Origin: Mycobacteriaceae bacterium | GTDB taxonomy: Bacteria; Actinomycetota; Actinomycetes; Mycobacteriales; Mycobacteriaceae | DNA length: 12,309 nt | Reading direction: 5' to 3' | NCBI GenBank assembly: GCA_019242135.1 | Contig: JAFAWC010000182.1 | Span: 1-12,309, forward strand | Shown here: one piece after another, positions 7,120 through 12,309 of the stretch | Layout of the letters: each line of letters begins with the position of its first letter | How positions within the stretch are numbered: the stretch's first letter is position 1 | Position numbers and translations under genes: made by a program | The notes under the pieces: model-generated | The model's database searches: none | Told to the model about the DNA's origin: nothing | Seen by the model: only the letters and a program-made list of their open reading frames with translations

Positions 7120-7132
7120 GGAGGACTAGCCT
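7120..7132 (+). promoter_or_regulatory. dapE start region: Shine-Dalgarno GGAGGA and overlapping -10-like TAGCCT
   Basis: GGAGGA (7120-7125) is the strongest Shine-Dalgarno sequence in the window and lies 6 nt before a TTG at 7132. TAGCCT (7127-7132) matches the TANNNT -10 pattern and lies 8 nt before an in-frame GTG at 7141. The two signals favour different starts of the same frame. If TAGCCT is a real -10 box, the message would begin after the TTG and only the GTG could be used. Confidence 0.5.
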
Positions 7133-8208
7133 TGAGCCGCGTGGGGCTGGATCTGGCACGCGACCCGATCGCGTTGACCGCCGCGCTAGTCGACATTCCG
7201 AGCGAGTCGCGACAGGAGGCGCGTATCGCCGACGAGGTCGAGCTCGCGCTGCGTGACCAGACCACGGGATTCGAGGTCGTTCGGCACGGCAACGCCGTAC
7301 TCGCCCGCACCCACCTGGGGCGCCCGACACGTGCGCTGCTGGCCGGGCATCTCGACACGGTGCCGGTCGCCGGCAATCTGCCCAGCCGATTGGCCGACGG
7401 TGTGTTGCACGGCTGCGGCACCGTGGACATGAAGTCGGGTGACGCGGTGTTTCTTCACCTCGCCGCGACCATGACCGATCCGGCCCGCGACTTGACACTG
7501 GTGTTCTACGACTGTGAGGAAATCGAAGCAGGTGCAAATGGTTTGGGTCGTATTGAGCGTGAGCTGCCCGACTGGTTGGACGCCGATGTCGTGATCCTCG
7601 GTGAACCGTCGGGCGGCTATATCGAGGCCGGCTGTCAGGGCACGCTGCGTGTCCTGGTCACCGCCACCGGCACCCGCGCCCACTCCGCACGAGCGTGGAT
7701 GGGCGACAACGCAATCCACAAGCTCGGCGCTGTGCTGAACCGGTTATCCGCCTACGATGCGCGCCACGTTGACATCGACGGATGCACATACCGCGAAGGG
7801 CTGAGCGCGGTCCGGATCGAAGGTGGTGTCGCGGGCAACGTGATCCCAGACCGCGCGTCGGTGGCCGTCAACTTCCGGTTCGCGCCGGATCGCAGCGTTG
7901 AGAACGCGCTGCAACATGTGCGCACCATGCTCGACGGGCTCGACGTGAGCGTCGAGCAGACCGATGCCGCCGCCGGCGCGCTACCGGGGTTGTCCCATCC
8001 GGCTGCGGCGGCACTTGTGCAGGCGGCCGGGGGGCGGGTGCGCGCCAAGTTCGGCTGGACCGATGTAGCGCGGTTCGCTGCCCGCGGGATTCCCGCGGTC
8101 AACTACGGGCCTGGCGACCCTAGTCTTGCTCACCGCGCCGACGAGCGCGTGCCGGTCGAGCAGATCATCGCGGCGGTCGACATGCTGCGCGGCTACCTGG
8201 ACGGCTGA
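7132..8208 (+). CDS. dapE: Succinyl-diaminopimelate desuccinylase
   Basis: Hydrolyses N-succinyl-LL-diaminopimelate to LL-diaminopimelate and succinate, two steps after DapD in the same pathway. The product is an M20 family dizinc hydrolase of 358 residues from the TTG, or 355 from the GTG at 7141; M. tuberculosis Rv1202 is 354. Metal and catalytic residues are visible: His73 and Asp75 in AGHLDTVP, Asp99 in [10 protein letters not shown], the Glu129-Glu130 pair in DCEEI, Glu158 in LGEPS, and His334 in LAHRADE. The dimerisation lid lies between about residues 170 and 285 and contains GTRAHSAR and [11 protein letters not shown] report the TTG because GGAGGA stands 6 nt before it; the GTG aligns better with the MLDL start of the tuberculosis enzyme. 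It diverges from the oxygenase gene, with 98 bp between starts, and is followed by the transporter. Confidence 0.95.
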   Translation: MSRVGLDLARDPIALTAALVDIPSESRQEARIADEVELALRDQTTGFEVVRHGNAVLARTHLGRPTRALLAGHLDTVPVAGNLPSRLADGVLHGCGTVDMKSGDAVFLHLAATMTDPARDLTLVFYDCEEIEAGANGLGRIERELPDWLDADVVILGEPSGGYIEAGCQGTLRVLVTATGTRAHSARAWMGDNAIHKLGAVLNRLSAYDARHVDIDGCTYREGLSAVRIEGGVAGNVIPDRASVAVNFRFAPDRSVENALQHVRTMLDGLDVSVEQTDAAAGALPGLSHPAAAALVQAAGGRVRAKFGWTDVARFAARGIPAVNYGPGDPSLAHRADERVPVEQIIAAVDMLRGYLDG

Positions 8209-8318
8209 CGGCCAGGCAGTAGCCACGTCGGCTTTCGTGCTTCGTGTCACGAGGGGCGGGGCGAGCCACCAGCTTGGAGCAAATCGACGAAACGAAGGGG
8301 CCGCCCGAGTTCGTCTCG

Positions 8319-8324
8319 TATCGT
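8319..8324 (+). promoter_or_regulatory. Candidate -10 box of the DMT transporter gene
   Basis: TATCGT matches TANNNT and is followed by 6 nt and a GTG at 8331. The 122-bp gap from the dapE stop (8209-8330) otherwise holds only short, unconvincing inverted repeats, and no Shine-Dalgarno sequence precedes this GTG. Confidence 0.5.
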
Positions 8325-8330
8325 CGGTGC

Positions 8331-9191
8331 GTGCTGGTTGGGTTGGCGCTGGCTCTAGGGTGCTCGGTTTGTTACGGCACGGCCTCTGTGCTGCAGGCTG
8401 CGGCCACGCGATCGGTGGAAGCGGGCAGCGGCTCGGGTGTCGACACTGTGTTGCTGGTGCGCGCGTTGCGCCAGGGGCGCTATGTCGCGGGCTTCGGTCT
8501 TGATGCCGTCGGCTTCTCGTTACAAGTGGTAGCGCTGCGTTTGGTACCGATCTACGTTGTTGCCGCGGCACTAGCCGCATCGCTCGCAGTGACCGCGCTC
8601 GTGGCCGCATGGGTGCTCTCCGTGCGCCTGTCGTCAGCCGAGTGGACGGCAGTGGGCGTGGTGTGCACGGGCCTGGCGATGCTCGGGCTCGCTGCCGGAC
8701 CCGAGGGTTCGGCGCATGGGCCAGCTGGGCTCGACTGGGCGCTGTTGGGCGGGGTGGCCACAGTACTGTTCGTCGGCGCCGCCGCGGGGCGATTGGCCGA
8801 CCACCCGCGCGCGCTCGCCCTGGGACTCGGCGCCGGATGCGGTTTCGGTGTCGTCGAGGTCGGCGTGCGCCTGATCGATCCGATCGAACCCATGAACGCG
8901 GCGTTCTACGCCAACCCCGCCCTGTACGCGGTGGCCGCGGGCGGGGCCGCAGGCTTTCTCTTGCTCACCTCGGCTTTACATCGCGGACCCGTAACCACCG
9001 CGGTAGCGGGGATGGTTCTCGGCGAGACGATCGCGCCTGCGCTCGTGGGAGTGATATGGCTCGGTGACCGCATGCGCGAGGGCCTCAGCTGGCTGGTTTT
9101 CGTCGGTTTTGCAATCGCGGTGGCGGGTACCCTCGCGCTCGCCCGATTCGGCGAAGCGCCTGTTCCCGAACCGAGCGTGCAGGGCGATTGA
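8331..9191 (+). CDS. DMT/EamA-like integral membrane transporter
   Basis: A 286-residue hydrophobic protein that I assign to the drug/metabolite transporter type. About nine membrane segments can be read: roughly residues 1-22, 53-70, 72-97, 104-123, 133-154, 161-181, 195-216, 221-244 and 252-272, the two halves resembling each other as expected from the internal duplication of the family. Short basic loops such as RALRQGR and RMREG lie between them. The C-terminus APVPEPSVQGD is polar. I place the start at the GTG at 8331, which opens directly on the first membrane helix and lies 6 nt after TATCGT. The frame is open back to 8244, but that extra stretch is polar and lacks a start signal. The substrate cannot be told from sequence. 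It converges with the small membrane gene, 34 bp apart. Confidence 0.75.
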   Translation: MLVGLALALGCSVCYGTASVLQAAATRSVEAGSGSGVDTVLLVRALRQGRYVAGFGLDAVGFSLQVVALRLVPIYVVAAALAASLAVTALVAAWVLSVRLSSAEWTAVGVVCTGLAMLGLAAGPEGSAHGPAGLDWALLGGVATVLFVGAAAGRLADHPRALALGLGAGCGFGVVEVGVRLIDPIEPMNAAFYANPALYAVAAGGAAGFLLLTSALHRGPVTTAVAGMVLGETIAPALVGVIWLGDRMREGLSWLVFVGFAIAVAGTLALARFGEAPVPEPSVQGD

Positions 9192-9225
9192 CGACTTCGC
9201 GGCCGCTACGTCGCATGCGCGCCGT

Positions 9226-9540
9226 CTATTCGTCGTCGCTTCGCGGGTCCGACAGTGAGACCCAGAAAAGGATCGACAGCAGACTGAAGATGATGAGCGC
9301 CGAGCAGATGTCGAACCATTGGAACGGGTAGAACGAGCCGTCGATCGAAAGCACGAGGGTCGTCTCGATCAAGCCGAACAGAAAAAAGAACGCGCCGAGT
9401 CGGACGCGGGAGAGCCCGCGATGCAGCTTCGTTCGCCGTAGCTCGACTGTGAGGGTCAAGAGCAGCACTGGAAGTATCTGCGCAAGTGTGGCAGCGGTGG
9501 CGCTGTCCACCAAGACGATGTGGTCGCTCACGTCGTTCAT
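9226..9540 (-). CDS. Small three-helix membrane protein, function unknown
   Basis: A 104-residue protein I do not recognise. It has three hydrophobic stretches long enough to cross the membrane: about residues 16-33 (ATAATLAQILPVLLLTLT), 48-66 (containing GAFFFLFGLIETTLVLSI) and 76-97 (containing ICSALIIFSLLSILFWV). Between helices one and two is a basic loop, ELRRTKLHRGLSRVR, which should face the cytoplasm by the positive-inside rule. The C-terminus SDPRSDDE is acidic. No catalytic motif is visible. The ATG at 9540 follows TAGCCT by 6 nt on the minus strand, a leaderless arrangement that supports this being a real gene. It converges with the transporter and starts 34 bp downstream of the TPR gene stop, so it may also be read from that transcript. 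Confidence 0.65.
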   Translation of the reverse strand: MNDVSDHIVLVDSATAATLAQILPVLLLTLTVELRRTKLHRGLSRVRLGAFFFLFGLIETTLVLSIDGSFYPFQWFDICSALIIFSLLSILFWVSLSDPRSDDE

Positions 9541-9546
9541 CGGTGC

Positions 9547-9552
9547 AGGCTA
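9547..9552 (-). promoter_or_regulatory. Candidate -10 box of the small membrane gene
   Basis: The minus strand reads TAGCCT, identical to the fadD36 hexamer, followed by 6 nt and the ATG at 9540. There is no Shine-Dalgarno sequence in the gap. Confidence 0.5.
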
Positions 9553-9574
9553 AGCCCTGGCAGTTCCGCAGCAC

Positions 9575-10843
9575 CTATGTCTCGGCCTGACGCGCCGCGT
9601 CGGCGGCCGCCGGACCCATTCCGATGTCGGCCAATTCGCCTGCGACCTCTGTGAGCGTGGCCTTGTCGCCGTCGGTGAGCGCGCGCGCGTGAGCCAGCGT
9701 GAGGCGAGCGAGCACGCAGTCGGCCTCGCCGGACAGCCGCTGGGTCCGATAGACCGCGCGGGCATCGCCGAGGCGCACCGAATCCTGAAGTGCTCGCAGT
9801 GCGACCGCCGACTGGCCGCCCCGCTCGGCGGCCACAACGGCATCGCGTGCCGCGTCGATCGCTTCGTTCGCATCGCCGCGGGCCGCCTTCGACCACGCCC
9901 GCGCCAGGGCCAGCTCGGGCGCGAACAGCGCCGATTTCATGCCATGGCGCCGCTCCGCCGCAGTGAGCGCCTTCGCGGCTCCGATCTGGTCGCCCCGTTG
10001 CCCGAGCGCTTGGGAAAGCAGCATCAGCGCGAGCGGACCCCATGAGTAGCCCGTCGGCGCCAACGCCGCGGCGGCGCGCTCCAGCAGAGTCACGGCGGTG
10101 CCGAACTCGCCCTGCGCAATCGCCACGTAGGACACGAGCACCTCCCCGATCGCTCGCGCGGGGTCGTGCCGCTCGGCCGAATCGGTATAGCGCTGCGCCA
10201 GCGAACGAGCCTCCGTGAGGTGCCCTCCCATCAGCAACGTCGTCACCCGGCCCAGCCCGCAGGTGAATCGCAGCAGTCCGGGATGTCCTGCCGAGAGCGC
10301 TCGCGCGGCAAGTTCGTCGACTCGGGCAAACCGGCCGGTTCGCGCGGACGAGAGCGCGGCGGCTGACGCCGCCCAGCCGACCGCGACGTCGTCGGCGTGC
10401 GGCGACGCGAGCACTTCCTCGGCGAGCCGCAACGCGCGCAGTGGGGTCCCTGCGTTCATCGCGAACGTGGCCGCCAAGGCGTCGAGCGTGGCGCGGGCTG
10501 CCGGCGCCGAGGCCCGGTTGCGGATCGTCTGCAAGAACGCGACGGCCCGGGTCGGTTCCGACAACATCCAGAACTGATTGGCCGCCCGCGGGAGTGCCCA
10601 CGCCATGAGATCCGGCTCAGACAGCCGGCTCGGATCGACCGCGTCGAGCGTCTGATCGGCCTCCCGGCCGCGCCCCTGCCAGGCCAGGGCTTGCGCCAAC
10701 GTCAGCCGCGCGGCCAGCGACTCCGATTGCTGCAGCGCGGTCCGGGCGAGCTGTTCACCGCGCTCCATATCGCCGAGCCGCAGCGCCTCGGCCGCGGCCG
10801 AGCCGGCGTCGTCGACCGACTGATGAGGCACCCGCCGCATCAT
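9575..10843 (-). CDS. TPR-repeat protein resembling the central part of LuxR/MalT-type (LAL) regulators
   Basis: A 422-residue, alanine-rich, all-helical protein built from tandem tetratricopeptide-like helix pairs. Examples are DMERGEQLARTALQQS (25-40), RLTLAQALAWQGRGREADQT (46-65), PLRALRLAEEVLAS and GEFGTAVTLLERAAAAL. The pattern and the C-terminal end ELADIGMGPAAADAARQAE closely resemble the segment of large LuxR-family ATPase regulators that lies between the AAA domain and the DNA-binding domain. Here there is no Walker motif at the N-terminus and no LuxR HTH after the TPRs; the frame stops with TAG and no HTH remnant can be read downstream. It is either a stand-alone TPR adaptor or a trimmed regulator. 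The frame is intact over 1.2 kb, so it looks under selection. ATGs at 10843 and 10840 are both possible. It diverges from log with a 20-bp gap. Confidence 0.75.
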   Translation of the reverse strand: MMRRVPHQSVDDAGSAAAEALRLGDMERGEQLARTALQQSESLAARLTLAQALAWQGRGREADQTLDAVDPSRLSEPDLMAWALPRAANQFWMLSEPTRAVAFLQTIRNRASAPAARATLDALAATFAMNAGTPLRALRLAEEVLASPHADDVAVGWAASAAALSSARTGRFARVDELAARALSAGHPGLLRFTCGLGRVTTLLMGGHLTEARSLAQRYTDSAERHDPARAIGEVLVSYVAIAQGEFGTAVTLLERAAAALAPTGYSWGPLALMLLSQALGQRGDQIGAAKALTAAERRHGMKSALFAPELALARAWSKAARGDANEAIDAARDAVVAAERGGQSAVALRALQDSVRLGDARAVYRTQRLSGEADCVLARLTLAHARALTDGDKATLTEVAGELADIGMGPAAADAARQAET

Positions 10844-10846
10844 ATG

Positions 10847-10852
10847 GGGCTA
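10847..10852 (-). promoter_or_regulatory. Weak -10-like site of the TPR gene
   Basis: The minus strand reads TAGCCC, one base away from TAGCCT, 6 nt before the second ATG (10840). It lacks the conserved final T, so support is weak. It shares the bases TA with the log -10 box on the other strand. Confidence 0.22.
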
Positions 10853-10856
10853 GTTT
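10851..10856 (+). promoter_or_regulatory. Candidate -10 box of log
   Basis: TAGTTT matches TANNNT and is followed by 7 nt and the GTG at 10864. This is the expected distance for a leaderless message and favours that GTG over the in-frame TTG at 10855, which overlaps the hexamer. Confidence 0.5.
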
Positions 10857-10863
10857 GTCGTGT

Positions 10864-11445
10864 GTGTCGGAATCCCGTGCGGATGGCGGAGGCGAAAAGC
10901 AACCCGGGCAGTGGACGGTCTGTGTGTACTGCGCGTCGGGCCCTGTGCATTCCGAATTGCTCGCCCTGGCAGTCAATGTGGGTGAGGCGATCGCCGACCG
11001 CGGTTGGACACTGGTCTCTGGCGGTGGCAACGTCTCGGCGATGGGCGCGCTCGCTACGGGTGCGCGGGCGCATCGCGGACACACGGTCGGGGTGATTCCG
11101 AAGGCATTAGTGCACAAGGAGGTGGCCGACGTCGACGCCGACGAACTCGTCGTCACCGACACAATTCGCGAGCGTAAGCAGATCATGGAGGACCGCTCGG
11201 ACGCGTTCATCGCGTTGCCGGGCGGCCTTGGCACGCTTGAGGAGCTGTTCGAGACCTGGACCGCCGGATACCTCGGCGTGCACGACAAGCCTGTCGTTCT
11301 TCTCGATCCCCACGGTCACTACGACGGACTGTGGGATTGGCTTGAGAACCTCGTAGACACCGGATATGTGCATCCCGACGCGATGGCCCGGATTGTGGTG
11401 GTCCGCGACGTCGAGGCGGCCCTCGCGGTGTGCTCACCCCCCTGA
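10864..11445 (+). CDS. log: LOG family cytokinin riboside 5'-monophosphate phosphoribohydrolase
   Basis: Predicted to release the base from N6-modified adenosine monophosphates, giving free cytokinin, or to act on other nucleoside monophosphates. The 193-residue Rossmann-like protein carries the signature PGGLGTLEE (119-127), preceded by ERKQIMEDRSDAFI (103-116) whose Arg104 and Lys105 belong to the active site. The N-terminal strand VCVYCASG (19-26) is typical, and SGGGNVSAMG (52-61) is the phosphate-binding loop that usually reads GGGxxGLMG. It corresponds to Rv1205 of M. tuberculosis, where this enzyme is known as a proteasome substrate whose build-up yields cytokinin-derived aldehydes. 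The GTG at 10864 lies 7 nt after TAGTTT. It diverges from the TPR gene and is followed by fadD6, 59 bp after its stop. Confidence 0.92.
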   Translation: MSESRADGGGEKQPGQWTVCVYCASGPVHSELLALAVNVGEAIADRGWTLVSGGGNVSAMGALATGARAHRGHTVGVIPKALVHKEVADVDADELVVTDTIRERKQIMEDRSDAFIALPGGLGTLEELFETWTAGYLGVHDKPVVLLDPHGHYDGLWDWLENLVDTGYVHPDAMARIVVVRDVEAALAVCSPP

Positions 11446-11460
11446 TTAGGCCTGATTAGG
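11441..11460 (+). repeat. Perfect 10-bp tandem duplication at the log stop codon
   Basis: CCTGATTAGG occurs twice in a row at 11441-11450 and 11451-11460. The first copy contains the log stop TGA (11443-11445). The second copy lies in the gap before fadD6. It may be a replication slip, a double binding site, or chance. Confidence 0.6.
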
Positions 11461-11504
11461 CCGTGCGCCAGTTTGCGCCGGGATCGAACAGGGAACGCGG
11501 AGTC

Positions 11505-12309
11505 ATGGCCGACACACGCGAAGAGCAGAGTTCACAAGATGAGGGCTCGCGCGAAGAGCAGAAGTCACAAGACGAGGGCTCGCGCGAGGAAAAGACGTCG
11601 ACGGTAGGCCTGATTGACATCGCCACCCGGCTGCCGGGGCTGCTGTGGGACGCTCCGGCGATCCTGCAGGGCGTGATGACCGGGTTCCTGGCTCACCCGT
11701 CGGCGAAGACGTCGATCGGCAAGGTGTTCCAGGACCGCGCCGCGCGCCACGGCGACCGCGTGTTCGTCAAATTCGAAGACGAAGAGGTCACCTACCGTGA
11801 CGCGAACCACACCGCCAACCGGTACGCGGCGGTGTTGGCGGCGCGCGGCGTAGGCCGCGGCGACGTCGTCGGGATCATGCTGAAGAACTCGCCGCGTGCG
11901 GTGCTGTTGATGCTGGCGGCGGTCAAGCTCGGCGCGATCGCCGGCATGCTGAACTACAACCAGCGCGGCAAGGTGCTGGCGCACAGCGCCGGGTTGCTCA
12001 GCGCGCGGGTGATGATCGGGACCGATGAGCTGCTGTCGGAAGTCAAAGAGTCCGGCGCCGACGTCGACGACGCGCTTTCCGTCGACGAGCTCGAGCGGCT
12101 GGCCGCCGACGCCCCCACCGACAACCCTGCCGTCACGTCGTCGGTGTTGGCCAAAGACAAAGCGTTCTACATCTTCACGTCGGGCACGACGGGTTACCCG
12201 AAGGCCAGCATCATGACGCACTATCGCTGGCTCAAGGCGCTGGGCGCGTTCGGCGGCCTGGGGTTGCGGCTGCGGCCGTCCGACACCCTGTACAGCTGCC
12301 TGCCGCTGT
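11505..12309 (+). CDS. fadD6: Long/very-long-chain fatty acid-CoA ligase FadD6, N-terminal part
   Basis: Partial gene: 268 codons before the right edge. FadD6 activates fatty acids to acyl-CoA and belongs to the FATP/very-long-chain synthetase type. Visible landmarks are a hydrophobic N-terminal region GLLWDAPAILQGVMTGFLA (45-63), IGKVFQDRAARHGDRVFVKF (71-90), VTYRDANHTANRYA (95-108), GIMLKNSPRAVLLMLAAVKLGAIAGMLN in two parts around 123-150, the AMP-binding P-loop FTSGTTGYPKA (224-234) and DTLYSCLPL at the edge. These align with Rv1206 of M. tuberculosis. The ATG at 11505 has AGGGA 10 nt upstream and GGAG 2 nt upstream; an in-frame GTG at 11463 has no promoter-like hexamer. Residues 5-30 are a charged tandem repeat absent from the tuberculosis protein as I recall it. 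It follows log on the same strand. Confidence 0.9.
   Translation, partial: MADTREEQSSQDEGSREEQKSQDEGSREEKTSTVGLIDIATRLPGLLWDAPAILQGVMTGFLAHPSAKTSIGKVFQDRAARHGDRVFVKFEDEEVTYRDANHTANRYAAVLAARGVGRGDVVGIMLKNSPRAVLLMLAAVKLGAIAGMLNYNQRGKVLAHSAGLLSARVMIGTDELLSEVKESGADVDDALSVDELERLAADAPTDNPAVTSSVLAKDKAFYIFTSGTTGYPKASIMTHYRWLKALGAFGGLGLRLRPSDTLYSCLPL
11517..11582 (+). repeat. In-frame 33-bp tandem duplication at the fadD6 5' end
   Basis: Two 33-bp units (11517-11549 and 11550-11582) are identical at 30 of 33 positions, followed by a partial third start (11583-11594, CGCGAGGAAAAG). They encode REEQSSQDEGS and REEQKSQDEGS, then REEK. The result is a hydrophilic, probably disordered extension ahead of the conserved FadD6 domain. 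Confidence 0.85.

Noticed and set aside
8221..8233. Small hairpin AGCC/GGCT after dapE
   Set aside because: A four-pair stem is too weak to call a terminator.
9537..10601. 354-codon minus-strand frame inside the TPR gene
   Set aside because: Low-complexity Arg/Gly/Ala shadow of the TPR frame with no recognisable motif.
10397..11095. Plus-strand open frame crossing the TPR gene start and log
   Set aside because: It spans two divergent genes in the wrong frame and has no family resemblance.
11565..12221. 218-codon minus-strand frame opposite fadD6
   Set aside because: It is antisense to a clear FadD6 N-terminal domain including the AMP-binding P-loop.

Overview
The window is high-GC actinobacterial chromosome. 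Gene content and order point to a mycobacterium, probably a non-tuberculous or rapid-growing lineage. From memory, the order follows the M. tuberculosis Rv1186c to Rv1206 segment: pruC, pruA, pruB, fadD36, dapD, dapE, log, fadD6. The sigI, transposase, PE/PPE and esx genes that lie within that segment in M. tuberculosis are absent. Codon use is uniformly GC-rich and no insertion sequence, phage gene, tRNA, rRNA or CRISPR array is visible. No gene-free stretch exceeds about 125 bp.

Layout. Positions 1-2812 hold the proline utilisation locus. The 5' end of a PucR-type regulator (pruC, minus) diverges from the pruA-pruB operon, which converts proline to glutamate; an inverted repeat sits in the shared intergenic region. 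A Nudix hydrolase (minus) and a FadD36/MatB-like acyl-CoA synthetase (plus) then diverge from a 42-bp gap. Positions 4910-8208 form the diaminopimelate/lysine block. A minus-strand set, 2OG-Fe(II) oxygenase, flavin split-barrel protein and dapD, diverges from dapE; dapD and dapE are two steps of the succinylase branch that feeds peptidoglycan and lysine. After dapE come a DMT-type membrane transporter (plus), a small three-helix membrane protein (minus) and a TPR-only protein (minus) that looks like the middle of a LuxR/MalT-type regulator. A LOG family phosphoribohydrolase (plus) follows, then the first 268 codons of fadD6 (plus), which runs off the right edge.

The most consistent hidden signal is promoter architecture. 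At most gene starts a TANNNT-like -10 hexamer lies 6-8 nt upstream of an ATG or GTG with no Shine-Dalgarno sequence, as expected for leaderless mycobacterial mRNAs. This decides several start codons, including the transporter GTG, the log GTG, the fadD36 GTG and the split-barrel ATG. I found no clearly new multi-gene system. The items most worth a second look are the oxygenase/split-barrel pair lodged between dapD and dapE, the stripped-down TPR protein, the MatB-like character of FadD36, and a 33-bp in-frame tandem duplication at the start of fadD6.
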